Shown: positions 1-11,183, numbered from the stretch's first letter. The stretch: 64,000 bases of DNA from Aradus depressus (GCA_963662175.1 OY759217.1:51498108-51562107), one strand, 5' to 3'. Notes: a model not told the origin generated them from the letters alone. Made by a program: numbers and translations.

Positions 1-508
1 CACAAAGCACTCAGCCCGCTAACCGGGCGAAGAGTGGGAGCGACCTCCCCCCCCCCTCCCACTGCTCAAAATCCTGGCTACGCCCTGTCAATTTCACAAG
101 TATCTTTTCATATTGAACCAATTATATAGTTTTATACTTCCCCAGTTATAGTCAATACTTTAGGCTTAAACATTGACACAACACACGCCTCAGTCATATT
201 AAATCGTAAAAAAATTTAATTTTTACTAATCTTTGATTAGGATTTTCAGATTCTTCACAAAAAAAGTAGGATTTCCGGTATTTTTAGTTTTCTTGTACGA
301 GCAATAGTTTCCGAGATATTGGTCTTTGAAAGTTGCGTTTTATGTAAAATCAATTGGAAGTGGATTCATAGAGACCTCAGCCCGCAATCCAGGCGAAGAG
401 TGGAGGCGACCCCCCCCCCCCCCCCCCCCCCCCCCTTCCCCCCCCCTGCTCAAAATCCTGGCTACGCCCCTGTCAATTTCACATGTATCTTTTCATATTG
501 AACCAATT
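1..508. repeat. Two direct copies of a C-run repeat
   Basis: Positions 1-127 and about 366-508 share the same order of blocks: a GGCGAAGAGTGG block, a long C run, then CTCAAAATCCTGGCTACGCC, then a shared AT-rich tail ending near TTGAACCAATTA. The first copy is cut by the window edge. About 240 bases of unremarkable AT-rich sequence lie between them. The minus-strand sequence GGCGTAGCCAGGATTTTGAG followed by a G run resembles terminal sequences of some arthropod DNA transposons, but no paired inverted terminus was found, so the class is open. Proline-rich ORFs here are by-products of the C run. Confidence 0.55.
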
Positions 509-758
509 AACATTCGAAGATAATCTCAATCGTTAGAACATTGTATACAGTACAATTAAGGTGATATGTCCTTTAGTCGTTCTCTTCCTGCAGCTCACTG
601 AGAAGTTAGTGAAGAATCACCAGAAAGGCCTTGTGCACTGACCTGGGACTGTATACTAGTCTAGGTGCGCCTACACCTGAAAGGTGATTCAAACTAAATT
701 GTACCAGATACTTCAAAGATATGGCCCCCTTGTAGATACTGTAATAAAGTGTGATAAC

Positions 759-3700
759 CTTCCCAAAAGCGACATGTCTTCCATCCAAGGCCGGTGCAAC
801 TCGAGTGGTAATGAAAAATTGACATCCATTAGTATCTGGGCCTGAAACATACATCATTATATGAGGCTAACAGAATCGAAGTTAATTATCTCGATATTTT
901 ATCGACAATGAGTTAGTCATATCTACATCATCGAATGGTATGGATTATTTAGCGAAGTTATTCAACAGAAAATTAAAAAAATATGTCAGAACATTTTGGA
1001 TGATGTAGCATGCAACAGATAGGAGGGGGTTGTTGTTGAGTGAAATTTAGAGGAAAAATCTCATTGTGTTTTTTTCTATGTGCTATGCAAAAAGGTACTA
1101 TTCTAGTGATTGTCCAGATCTCGCGACAGGCTGGTCGCAAAGGAGAGAAAAAAGGTAAATTTTGTAACACCAAAGAAGGATATTTTGAATTGAGTAAATG
1201 TTGTAAGGTTTCAGGATACATTTATAGTTCCACAGTGGGAGTTAAGCACATCTAAAATTTTTTTAATGTATTTTTTTTAGCAAGGAGTTGTTAAATTATT
1301 CTCTCCCCCCCCCCCTCCCCCCCCCCTCCCCTCTCAGAAGATCCGCGATTACAGAAACAGAAAGTTACCTCTGTTGGCCATACTGACGATCCCAGGTCCT
1401 GTATGCTTCACAATGAAATTCTCATCTTCGTGTATGCTTCACAATGAAATTCTCATCTTCGAACTTCTCTCCGTAGATACTGATCGCTCCGGTCCCATTC
1501 CCATAAAGAACATCACCACCTATCGTACATAAAATAAAACAACGTTACTTCATTGACATTTTGAAACGAATTTCTTATATAATTTTTTAATCAGTGATGT
1601 CAACAAGAAGCTAACCGAAACCTATGCTCGACTCTCCATGCACTACCCTCGGATGAACAGGAAATCTACTCTAAAGCTCGAAAAATGCCTCTTACTCTAC
1701 ACCATTCCATTCTCCGGCCACTCTTAACTTACGGCAGTGAAGTATGAGGATCTGCTTCCGCAACTAAAATAAAAAGAATTCAAGTTTTCCAGAACAAAAT
1801 CCTTAGAATGGCTGTGAACTCACCTTGGTTTGTTCGAAACTCTCAATTACACCGCGACCCCGATCCACAAATATTCCGTAAATACCACGACAGGCTGTCC
1901 ACTGTTCCAGGAGCTGCCACATACAACATCAGACAACCCACCGCTACACGACGTCTCAAATCTAGTCTTCTCCAGGACATCTTAATTTGAGGACTTATAC
2001 CGATTGTTTTCAATATAATATTGATGTAAATAGTTAAGGGTATCTCTACTTAGAGACACTCCCTAATCTAATTCCCCATGTTACCTCCACCATCTGTAAC
2101 ATACATTTTGTTGAGCTGGTGAAATAAAGAAAGAAGAAGAAGTTATGTGGCAGCTGTATAATTCTCCCAGTTATTTTCTGAGTTCAAAACATATTTAATA
2201 CAACTTCAGAAAATAAATGAAAGAATAATATAGCTGCGATAAACCAACAATTAATATGTTTAAAGCATGTTCTACACAGAATTATATTTTTAAATAACTG
2301 GAGAAGCTTAACACTGTTCGCATCAGAGGGACTCTTAGGAAAGAAGATGATTTACAATATTAAACAATTAATTAATCTTTCTGACTAAAAAAGTATGCGA
2401 CTGCTGCCAAAATTAGTGTGTATAGATAACCGATGTACAAATGATGCAAAAACAATTTATAATAACAAACGGAATTGATATCTTGTACATTGTTGGAGAT
2501 GTCCAAATCAAATTTATTTTTTGTTGATAAGCTCAAAAAGTTCTATTATGTTTTATTTTTATTTTCGGTCATATACTTTTGAAAATGAGGGGGGGGGGGG
2601 GGGGGGGGGGGGGGGCTAAACTTCACATATTCCTCCACCATGAGCGCATAAAAAAAATTGTATTCTTTAACTTTTGTGCATATATATAGAGCTACTCTTA
2701 TTTTATTCTTTTTATTATTTTTTTTTGCAAAATAATACAGTTTTTGTTTTTAACTTAGAAATATTATATGATTTATAGATAGGTACACTTTGAAATTTCC
2801 CGGGTCTGTGAAGCCTGAGCTATCAAACCTATGCAAACAACATATTTCGGCAATTTTCTATTATCAGAGATCTTAGTTAAACTTGACGATGGTATAATAC
2901 CGTAACTAGTAGTTCATGTGTACATTTTTTTTGGAATAGACAATATTTAAAAAAAAGGAAGTTAGTCTTATTTATTAGAAGTTTTGATGGATTGCATCAA
3001 TATATTACAATTTGCTCAACTCAGAAGTTCAAGTAGGTGTCACAGCCCCCTCCCCCCCTCCCCACAATTTTAAGTTTGTAGTCATAAACATTTTCTAGGT
3101 TTTTACTCCCCTAGATATAGTATAGGGGAAGTTATGTAATCGGTCAAAATTATGATGCTGAGTTTTCAGCGGAATTTTATGTTTCCCGACCTAGATTCGA
3201 AATATGAAAAAAAAAAATTTGTTTCTATATAGACGTTTCGGGCTGCAAGCCTACCCTCAGAGTCTGTGTTTTGGTGTATATTGATAATTATATTATTGTT
3301 GGTTACTTAGTCTTTTTCTCGTCTTCCACATTTTCATTTCTTAACGAAACCTTATTTTTTTCCGAGTCAACACCTCAAATATTGGATTTCTGTTAGACTG
3401 CCATTTGATTGAATTTTATATCAATGTCAATTTTGTATTTTATGCTAATTTTTAAGAGTTTTTAAGTTCATATTTCATGTGTAATTTGATTTTTTTAATA
3501 CATTTTTTTACTTTGATAGATTTTGGTACATTTATCTAGGATGTCGATTTGTTCTTGTTTGCGTAATCTATATTAATATAAAAGGGAGAAAGTTTGTTTG
3601 AGGTAACCTCGAAAACTACTCAAAAAATTTGGGTGTTTCTTTCTCTGTCGGGATCCTTATTTCTTAATGTTTTGATATAATCTTCAGTGATGGTAACAGT

Positions 3701-4266
3701 TAAGTAAGTCGGAGGAGAAACGGCTGTGACACACAACCAGACATTGTATTGGTATTTATTTATTTTTCTATTAAGATCAACAGGGAAAGTGGGCATTCTT
3801 GGCAAGTGGTCATTGTATTAATTCTATTTGGGTGGATCTATTATTCCACTTCCATCGTACTCATCAACGTTCCACTTATCTTGGTTGACCTCTCAGTTCT
3901 CCATTCTGTACCAGTGTGTGATGTCCATTGTATTATTGTATGTTTAAAAAAATAATAATAATGTCATTATATATTGTATGAAGACATTGTACATTAGGTA
4001 CCATGTATAAGGAAGTTCTTGATGACTCTGTGAAAGCGGATCCCTCGGTAGGACTTGCCCCGGATCCCCGAAGTGCAGAGTTTCACAAAGTTGTCCACCG
4101 TCTTGGGTACCACCTGTCCGAAGAGGCCGATGGTGACTCGGCCAACTTGCACCTTTGAGATGGTGATCTCTAGCCAAACTTGTCGGGTCACCTGCAGCTC
4201 TTGTGGTCCGTTCTCTGCAGTTCCCTGCCACACCCGGATCATGAGTATCTTCAACATATCATCCAC
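759..4266 (-). CDS. ninaA-like cyclophilin (peptidyl-prolyl isomerase), partial, middle exon disrupted
   Basis: Three exons were found. Exon A (4266-4002) carries [10 protein letters not shown] and the start of [15 protein letters not shown], and ends at a GTACCT donor. Exon B (1519-1369) gives [18 protein letters not shown] and SMANR, bounded by AG and GTAACT. Exon C (841-759) gives GPDTNGCQF and [10 protein letters not shown] after a TTTCAG acceptor. All three joins are phase 1 and in register. [13 protein letters not shown] and the N-terminal VT...VGR spacing fit the ninaA group of secretory-pathway cyclophilins that help fold rhodopsin; this is recall of the family, not a search. The C-terminal exon, signal peptide and true start were not found, so the ATG at 4266 is arbitrary. 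Odd points: exon B contains a 31-bp tandem duplication that shifts the frame; the catalytic glutamine of the usual FxxQGG motif is histidine here; and the tryptophan before LDG is alanine. It may be a decaying paralogue or carry an assembly error. Confidence 0.8.
1400..1461. repeat. 31-bp perfect tandem duplication inside cyclophilin exon B
   Basis: Positions 1400-1430 and 1431-1461 are identical 31-base units (beginning TGTATGCTTCACAATG on the plus strand). With one unit removed, the exon is 120 bases and reads through in frame with both neighbouring exons. With both, it is 151 bases and out of frame. Confidence 0.95.
1605..2144 (+). mobile_element. 3' end of a decayed Jockey-like LINE
   Basis: Reading across frames gives the C-terminal part of a non-LTR reverse transcriptase [27 protein letters not shown], then a tail ending with a stop at 1988-1990. 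Stops and shifts occur near 1747. After it come a short 3' UTR and GTGAAATAAAG followed by GAA repeats at about 2121-2143, a plausible LINE 3' tail. It lies in the intron of the cyclophilin gene on the opposite strand. The same motif order (TYGS..YG, IKRIQ.FQ, LR) is present in the intact LINE at 7527-9520, but sequence similarity is low, so it is another, older family. No target-site duplication was found. Confidence 0.7.
2145..3566. other. AT-rich intronic sequence with simple runs
   Basis: No gene was recognised. The stretch holds a run of 27 G (2589-2615), C-rich DNA near 3047-3063, and GACGTTTCGGGCTGCAAGCC at about 3232-3251, followed by CCTCAGAG. That last motif resembles sequences in Penelope-like elements, but no supporting ORF was seen. 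The stretch lies between exons A and B of the cyclophilin. Confidence 0.5.
3567..3620 (+). mobile_element. Helitron-like 5' terminus, different subfamily
   Basis: TCTATATTAATATAAAAGGG begins directly after an A at 3566 and is followed by GAGAAAGTTTGTTTG. This matches in layout the 5' ends of the Helitrons further right (TC start, TATATTAATA, TTTGTTTG), but the inner sequence differs. No matching hairpin-CTAG end was found downstream, so its length is unknown. An ORF of 61 codons on the opposite strand (3620-3805) has no recognisable product. Confidence 0.45.
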
Positions 4267-5050
4267 CGAACAAGCATCAATAACACCATTTCAGGATCAT
4301 TTCTTAACTAGGTTTCAAAATTCATTTTCAATTGGACCAAGCAAACGCCGAAAAAAAACATTCGAGACATTTTAATTTGTAGATACATATGAAAACAAAG
4401 AACACCAGTTTCGAATATTTTGCTTTTACCAAGTCAGACAGTCTTTATCAATTTTTTTTTTTTTTTTTAAATATTTGCAACTACATACGAGAATATACAA
4501 CAAGCAAATGAGTCGCCCATTTCCAAAGCCCGCTCTGTCCAGTACAACTAGTTTTGAGATAATGGCTAAAAACTATTACATCCACTTGGAAACAAGCTAG
4601 AAACGTGATTTTTTTTTTCTAATTTTTTCGTCAACCCCTTTTTTCGATCTATGAAACCCCTGCACTTCACAGGTTAATAATTTTTCTTGGAACGCAGAAA
4701 GTAGGATGGACATAGTGGGTTTTGAAACAGTAAAGCTAAGCGCGCACTAGGGCGGCACGGCACGGACGGGCGGCCGTCACGGCAATTAAAAAAAATTAAT
4801 ATCATTGAATCAAATGTGTATGCGCTCACTTGGTCGGTACGGCCGGCCGGACAGGGCTTCCGCACCTTCCGCCGTTTTAAAAAGTCGGCGAGGAAGAACT
4901 TCAGGACATTTCCGAAAGGCCGTACCGATGACTCATCGGCATTTCTGGGGTAGTGAGCGCGCCCCTCCGGCGGGCGCCTTGGAATTGTTTGCCACGTCAT
5001 CCTCATGACAGATTGACAGTCAGTTGAGTTCTACCCTTCTACAAAAAGAG

Positions 5051-5180
5051 ATGGATGTGTCCAAATTGATTATATTAGTGCAAAACTATCCAGAATTTAA
5101 CATGCGCCACCCTGAATATTTCAACTGTAGCAGACGGGAAAATATATGGGAAGAGATCGGTGGACTGATGAAACAGAATG
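5051..5180 (+). pseudogene. MADF (Myb/SANT-like) first exon of Harbinger accessory gene
   Basis: The ATG at 5051 opens 43 codons containing LIILVQNYPEF, HPEYFN and RRENIWEEIG, the pattern of the first helices of a MADF DNA-binding domain. The exon ends AATG followed by GTAAGT at 5181. In PIF/Harbinger elements such proteins help the transposase bind termini and enter the nucleus (family knowledge). No continuation exon is present before the transposase remnant, so the gene is truncated by the internal deletion. The reading frame within the exon is intact. Confidence 0.75.
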
Positions 5181-5783
5181 GTAAGTAACTTGAAGTAATA
5201 ATAATTTTTAGTATTAGTAATAATTAATATTATGTATAATAATTTTTAGTTGTGTCCATTGATGGATTGTCACTCTCACACTTATAACTGTCCTTACCCT
5301 GCACTGTAGGTAAAGAAAGTATTTTGATCCGTCAAAAAATTGAGAATGCCGTTTTCAATGGATTTACACGTTTTAGGGTCCCCTGAGTCTTTGATTTCGA
5401 CGAAATCGGCTATTCCAGTGGTTACAAGTATAATCATTTTTAATTGAACATGTCAACATAACACTGTCCAATAATATTGCATTTAGATATTTAATAATTA
5501 TTATTAATAGTAAACATTGAATCTTCTACATTTGTGCCAATAAATAAATAAATATCATTTAGTGAATTGGAAAATAAATTGGTGTTAGCCTATATGTTTG
5601 GTACTATTTCATTATGTGTACAGGTTTTAAAATTGTGCTAAACCTGGAAAACTTTATACATTGTTTGGCATATAAAACCCGTCTGGTCTTCAAAATGTTT
5701 ATACAGAATACATAGTAAGTTTAGAGTATTACAAAAAATAATATTAATAAAACGACCAATGAAATAATCACGTAGGAACTTAC

Positions 5784-6087
5784 CGCAAACAAATCGCTAG
5801 CCTTTCCTTTGGTTCAACAGGACTTCGAAACTTAGTTTGTTTCCTGAAGATTTCATCTTTAATGAGGTCATAAAGGGATTCGAACTTCTCCTGAGTCATT
5901 CGGAAGTATTGAAAGAATTTAGCATCATCTTCCATAAGGTCCGGAAACAAGGTATGAAATTCCCCAAAAGTCAGTCTTTTTCTATTGATTTGATGAATCC
6001 AAAATTGTTTTTTTTTTTGGTTAGCATCTCTTCCTCTTCTTCTACCAAAATTGCACTAACAACCAAACACTCGTCATCACTATCCAT
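5784..6087 (-). pseudogene. PIF/Harbinger transposase, N-terminal exon only, frameshifted
   Basis: From the ATG at 6087 an acidic start (MDSDDECLVV, then EEEEEM) runs into an 11-base A run (6008-6018 on the complement). One base is missing there relative to the frame that gives WIHQINRKRLTFGEFHTL, DDAKFFQYFRM, FESLYDLI and ERLAICLR. This is the N-terminal domain seen in HARBI1-type transposases (W.H......GE.......DD..FF.YFRM). It ends at a GTAAGT donor (5783). The DDE catalytic exon is not in the element. The frameshift and the missing exon make it non-functional. Confidence 0.75.
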
Positions 6088-6501
6088 TTTGACCTTGTTC
6101 ACCACACGGTAGCTCAGTATACGCTGCCATGTGCGGATGGCGGGAGTTCCCGTTTAGTACGCGCACCCACCTTTAAAAATGCTGTCCATGCCGTACCGGC
6201 CGTCCGTACCGTGCCGCCCTAGTGCGCGCTTAGCTTTAGGGTGACAAAGTGGATTTAGGAAAAGTAGATAATGGACAAAGTGGGTTAGGTGGAAAAAAAT
6301 GCGTGATTGAAGACAATGCTCATTCCTTTTCATTTCAGCAATAAAATATTTATAAATATATACCTATATATATTCTTATTTTCGAATAATACATATTTTC
6401 TATAAAATTAACAAATTGTCTCAAAGAATAAATAGTTCTAAAAGGTAAAATAACAGGTAGGTAGGTTTTCATAATTCCTATTCAACCCTTTCTGGCCACA
6501 T

Positions 6502-7087
6502 TCACTTCTTTTGGTATTTAAAAAATTCAGATTCGTGTATAATAGCACCTGCATCTTGCTCATCGTCTAGTTGGTAAGCCTCAGCTACACCTTCGAGGAC
6601 CACAATTTCTTCTCCTACGTCTTCTTCCTGATGCTCTTCTTCCCCCAAGTTTCTGTCACAGTTGTCAATGTGCTCATTAGCACAAAAAACGATGTTGTTG
6701 TAGTAAATTAACCGTGGATCTTCAGTCCAATCGCTGCCGAAATGCTTGGTTAGGAGATTCTGAACATCTTCAATTTTTTTCGGGTTCATAGGTTTCCCTA
6801 TGGGAATCAATTCGACTCCGAATATCCAATGACCAGGCACTCTGGTCTTTTTAGATAGTGTCACCACTATCCTCTTACACTGGTTCAACTGGAAATGCCA
6901 ATCTGTTGTTTTCTTGACAACTTCCTTCATCTGTCCCTTAAAATCGTAGACCGAGCAGGACTCTCCTAATCGTGAAACAGATATTATCTCAATATACTCG
7001 CCAGGAGTCAAAATCTTACTTCTGCAGCGAAACTCTCGTTCTAATATACCAAAGACCCTGTCGGGAGGCATGAAGAAAAAGTGGTTT
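6502..7087 (-). pseudogene. Last exon of a transposon-encoded protein (DUF7869-like C-terminus)
   Basis: A strong acceptor (T-rich tract, CATACAG) precedes the exon at 7087, which reads NHFFFMPPDRVFG and continues open to a TGA at 6502. Treating it as an exon is better than the internal ATG at 7071, because PPDRVFG is normally preceded by coding sequence. Visible features: a basic N-terminal half, WHFQLNQCKRIVV, and an acidic Glu-rich tail after FCANEHIDNC. I associate the (M)PPDRVFG plus Y-rich pattern with C-termini of transposase-derived DUF7869 proteins; this is recall and moderate at best. The upstream exons are missing, since the element's end lies about 320 bases away. Confidence 0.5.
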
Positions 7088-7146
7088 CTGTATGAAAATA
7101 TTGAAGAAAAAAAAACGGGTTCTATTCTAAACTTCTAGTTGCAAGA

Positions 7147-7330
7147 GGACAGAGTGAGCTTTGGAACTCTGAAGGTAAGGAGCATGTGAAACAGCAACAG
7201 ACAAAGTGAGTTTTGTTCCTGGTTGGACCAAGTGGGTTATGGAACTGTAAAGCCCGTTGACAAAGTGAGTTTTGAAACTCAACCCACATTTCACCAGCTG
7301 TTTTAAATATCACAGAGTGAGTTTAGCTAA
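7147..7330. repeat. TIR-like subterminal repeats
   Basis: At least four spaced variants of GACAAAGTGAGTTTTGGAAC occur near 7147, 7200, 7225-7245, 7259 and 7312. They resemble the inner part of the right TIR (GACAGAGTGGCCTTTGG at 7405). Further copies lie at about 4708, 6241 and 6271, on either side of the nested Harbinger. They are likely transposase-binding repeats; that role is inferred. Confidence 0.6.
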
Positions 7331-7514
7331 AAACGGATTTCACCGTCGCATTCTACGCTATCGATTTAGTTAAAATTGATACCTAACTAATTTTTTTTTT
7401 AATTGACAGAGTGGCCTTTGGAAATGGGCGACTCAAATGTGATACATGAATAAATAAAATAAACTTGTATAATCAGCGGATGAAAAAAATATAAATTAAA
7501 TTTAAAAAATAGTT

Positions 7515-9531
7515 AAATTATAAAAGCTTCTCCAACTTGAATGCTGAAAATGGCAGTCTCTGGCGAAAAACTCGTCGGGTGCTGCGTCAACCAGCAACGT
7601 CAGTACCTCTGCGATATGACAATGACTCATGGGCCATAACAGACGAGGAGAAAGCAGAGCGCTTCGCCTCCCATCTCACACAAACCTTCACACCTCATCC
7701 AGACATGCATGATTTAACACATGAAACACATGTCTCACAAACACTACATATCCCATTACCCCTTTCACTCCCTCCCAAATCATTCACACCTTCTGAAGTC
7801 GCATTTGAAATTCAACACCTCCCCAAAAAGAAGTCCCCAGGGTATGACCTCATTACGGCTGAAGTTCTCAAGGAATTACCTCGGAAAGCTGTCGTGTTCC
7901 TGACAACCCTGTTTAACTGCATACTACGCACAACACGCTTTCCAATTCAATGGAAACTCTCACACATTCTTATGATACTAAAATCAAAGAAGCCAGAACA
8001 CTCTCCTTCCTCCTACCGACCTATCAGTCTTCTTCCACTATGTTCTAAACTCTTCGAAAAATTACTATACAAAAGGCTCATAACTATTCTTTCCAGTCAG
8101 CAAACACTTCCTCATCATCAGTTTGGCTTCCGCTCAGAACACTCCACAATACACCAGTTACACAGGGTTGTGGATTACGTGGCGTCTGCCCTAGAAAGAA
8201 AGTTTTATGCAACGGGGGCGTTCCTTGATGTAAGTCAGGCTTTTGACCGAGTTTGGCACGCGGGACTTCTTTATAAATTGAGACCGTTGCTTCCTCACAC
8301 GTATTATTTAATCATTCATTCATATCTAACAAACAGATACTTCGCCGTCCGTCAGGGCTCTGCTATCTCCTCAATAAGACCCATATTGGCGGGTGTACCG
8401 CAGGGTTCTGTCTTAGCTCCTTTATTATATACAATATACACATCTGACATGCCCACCTCCATCCACACAATGACAGCTACATACGCCGATGACACCGCCA
8501 TCTTAGCTGCTGCTGACCTTCACATACACGCCTCATTTACACTACAACACCATCTCACACAAATTGAAAACTGGTGCAACACATGGAAAATCAAACTAAA
8601 TACAGAAAAATCACAGCACATCACATTTACACTTCGACGAGAAACATGCCCCCCCGTTTTCATCTACGACAAGCCCCTCCCTCAAACTAATACTGTACGA
8701 TACCTAGGACTGACATTGGATCGAAGACTGACATGGAATCCTCACACACGTCTCACACGAAACACGCTGAACCGTCGACTCAAAATACTCTACGGACTTC
8801 TAAATAGACGATCAAAATTAGACATGACACAAAAACGGAACTGTTATACTTACTTACTTAGACCATTATGGACATACGGATCACAGATATACGGTTCAGT
8901 AAAAACATCCAACATCAAACGAATTCAGGCATTTCAGTCAAAAACCCTCAGGCTGATAACACAATGCCCCCCATACATAAACAACAGAACACTTCATAAC
9001 GATCTTATGATACACACAGTACCCGACACAATACAAACTATTTACATACGTTTTTTTAGAAAACTTTACACACATACAAATCCAGAAATAAGTACGTACT
9101 TTATCTTCACAACACTTACCACAAAACCCCCCACGAAGGTTGAAGAGGAGGTGGAACCGCGACTTACTGCCACCTTAATTCCTATTCGTTCTTAATATTT
9201 TTCTTTTTTTTTTTTTCTTTTACATTATTTTCCTTCAGTTTTATCATCTCTCTTACCCATTCCATCAAAGTTGTCTTTCAATTCCTTTTTATTTATTTAT
9301 TTATTTTTTTTTTAATTATTATTATTATTATTTTATTTTTTTTTTCCCTTGTCCTTATAATTAATATAAATTTTCGTCCCGAGGACCTACCACTGGGTGG
9401 CCTTCCTCTCACATGCCATTCACGCCAACGTCTCCATACCTACCAACATAGATGCTGGTTGTTGCCCCCTAGCAACAGTTGCATCTTTATGAATAAAAGC
9501 CAAAAAAAAAAAAAAAAAAAAATTATAAAAG
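7515..9531 (+). mobile_element. 5'-truncated Jockey-clade LINE with target-site duplication
   Basis: The element body is 7527-9520. It is flanked by AAATTATAAAAG at 7515-7526 and AATTATAAAAG after the poly(A) at 9521-9531, a target-site duplication of 11-12 bases. It ends GAATAAAAGCC plus about 19 A. The ORF is open right up to the 5' boundary, and the endonuclease and ORF1 are absent, as expected for incomplete reverse transcription. The 3' UTR (9196-9500) is T-rich. Confidence 0.9.
7527..9195 (+). CDS. Non-LTR reverse transcriptase (ORF2 fragment)
   Basis: About 556 codons are free of stops. The conventional start chosen at 7537 (a TTG) is arbitrary, because the frame is open to the truncation point. 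Reverse transcriptase motifs in order, numbered from 7537: SPGYDLITAE (100-109), SYRPISLLP (159-167), QFGFR (195-199), FLDVSQAFDRVW with the first catalytic Asp at 231, GVPQGSVLAPLL (286-297), and YADD (316-319). The C-terminal region keeps YLGLTLDRRLTW and a thumb-like tail. There is no RNase H. The motif pattern fits the Jockey clade. The intact frame and clear duplication suggest recent insertion. Confidence 0.9.
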
Positions 9532-9979
9532 AAAGGTATGGCGTAAAACGTGTGTAGATGATTAGGTCTTCAATCAACTAGTAAGTCCCGAGGCCACTGC
9601 CGCCTCAGCCCCCCGACATGAATATTAGGAAGAGTTCTTGCCTTTAGTTATTTTTTTAAATATAAATATGGACACTTTTAAATCCTCTAAAATATATAAT
9701 CATGTAATTGCTTTCCGCTTCTGGTCAATTTAAAATTTCTTCTTTCAGTGGAATCTTATCTCTACTTATATTGTTTTCTAGCCCTATCCATAAGCTATTG
9801 ACTAGCGCTTCGGGTACGTTAATGTTATTCTCACAGATTTGAAGAAAACACACTACTGTCATATAAATAAGGAAAATCACTCAAGGTCCAGAAGAAACAA
9901 TGATACTCCAATAATTAGGAAAGTAATTCAGAAGCGATGAACAGTAACATTGGATCAAATCAAACACTGACAGCATCTA
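9532..9979. other. Unassigned AT-rich stretch
   Basis: No coding region, RNA gene or repeat copy was recognised between the Jockey element and the pogo element. Confidence 0.5.
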
Positions 9980-11173
9980 CAGTAGACTCTCCCTTATCCG
10001 GCGTTGCCGGGACCGACGTGACGCCGGATAACGGGAATTATCAATTAATGAGAAAAAATATATCAATTAAAGCATTAAAAAAAGTGTTTTTAGGTGAGCT
10101 AAGGAATGAAACACGTATGTATTGATAACATTTATTAAATTGACAAATATGTACATACTGAACATTGATTTATTATATGTACGTACATATGTATATTTAT
10201 CCAAGCATTAAAAAGATATTTTGAAATCTGCGTTTAATTACATACATATTTAAAACAAAATCTAAAATTCTAAAAATATTATTTGTTAAAAAAATAGGTA
10301 ATTTTCTTTTGTTTCGCTATCACAACACTGTTCCATGCTGCATATTCCCACCACTTCTTTAGTGTTAAGACGTAATTCCTTGGCTATTTTAGCAGCTGTT
10401 TCTCCCTTTTCCATCCTTTCATCAATTGCCGTCAATTTTTATTGGATGGAAAGAACAATTTTCTTTCTTTTTGAAGTGAAAGCCATTGTTTTATCACTTT
10501 ATAATTTGATGATTTAAAAAAAAAAAAAGACTGTTCACTATCCTGCACCCGCCGTACAAAACTTTCGTAAACAAAAACGTAGCACGTGAGTAAAATAAAC
10601 TTTTAAACTTCCAATTTCACTAAGGAAAAAAACGATCCACCGATTATTTTCACTATGAGAATCAAATGAAAACTGAGAAAAAGAGAACTGGTGAAAAGTA
10701 AAAATAAATAGGAGAGGATTTCTATGGAAAAAAATTAAACTTTGACTTTACTTTAGTTAAGCGTTCATTTCCCGATAAGACGATATTGTTGTGCCACGGA
10801 CGGGACGGTACCTTTGTTTTTCAATTCTAGAAAACATTCTTTATAAATGTTTGATTTTCAACTATGTATTTATTATAATTTATTTATAGGATATTAGTGG
10901 ACTAATAAAATATTGTATAAGCGTTCCCTTCATTATAAATACAATGTACATACAGTGTGTTCATATGTACAATAAAAATACATAGAAGATTCGTGAGTTA
11001 CGGAATTATTATGTGCTCGTAAATACACGTGGCTCATATAAATCGATAATCTAATAATTGAATTAGTTTTAGTTTAACAAATTTGATATTATTTTGCGAG
11101 CGCCGGATAAGGAAGCGTGCCGGATAAGGGAGCACACCGGTTAACATAACGCCGGATAAGGGAGAGTCTACTG
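9980..11173. mobile_element. Decayed pogo/Tigger-type element
   Basis: The termini are CAGTAGACTCTCCCTTATCC at 9980 and its complement ending at 11173, flanked by TA on both sides, the usual pogo target. The subterminal motif GCCGGATAA is repeated at both ends (near 10022 and at 11102, 11120, 11152). At 1194 bp it is too short for a full transposase; only an N-terminal remnant remains. Confidence 0.85.
10325..10486 (-). pseudogene. pogo/CENP-B-like transposase N-terminal HTH remnant
   Basis: From the ATG at 10486 the frame reads MAFTSKRKKIVLSIQ, then a TAA stop, then KLTAIDERMEKGETAAKIAK and ELRLNTKEVVGI. This is the psq/CENP-B helix-turn-helix start of pogo-type transposases, with a stop at the position usually occupied by Gln. 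The DDE domain is missing. Confidence 0.75.
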
Positions 11174-11183
11174 TATTTACATA

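Larger units (their letters stand above)
4733..6236. mobile_element. PIF/Harbinger element, internally deleted
   Basis: Terminal inverted repeats start AAGCTAAGCGCGCACTAGGG at 4733, with the complement ending at 6236. Identity continues through GGCGGCACGG and related GC-rich sequence. TA flanks both ends. Inside are a plus-strand MADF exon (5051-5180) and a minus-strand transposase first exon (6087-5784), the two-gene layout known for PIF/Harbinger. Each exon stops at a GTAAGT donor, and the second exons are absent: only about 600 AT-rich bases lie between. It sits inside the element at 4510-7434. Confidence 0.8.
4510..7434. mobile_element. TIR DNA transposon with transposase remnant, hosting a nested Harbinger
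   Basis: The left end 4510-4539 and the reverse complement of 7405-7434 match at 28 of 30 positions, beginning GAGTCGCCCATTTCCAAAG. Both sides are flanked by AAAT (4506-4509 and 7435-7438), a probable 4-bp target-site duplication. The only gene content of its own is the terminal exon at 6502-7087. Between that exon and the right end are TIR-like subterminal repeats. About half its length is the later-inserted PIF/Harbinger element. It is a non-autonomous deletion derivative. The superfamily is not settled from the termini. Confidence 0.8.

Noticed and set aside
319..523. Proline-rich ORFs
   Set aside because: Produced by the long C run in a degenerate repeat.
4674..5008. ORFs on both strands in GC-rich DNA
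   Set aside because: They overlap the Harbinger terminal repeat and its GC-rich subterminal region; no family motif.
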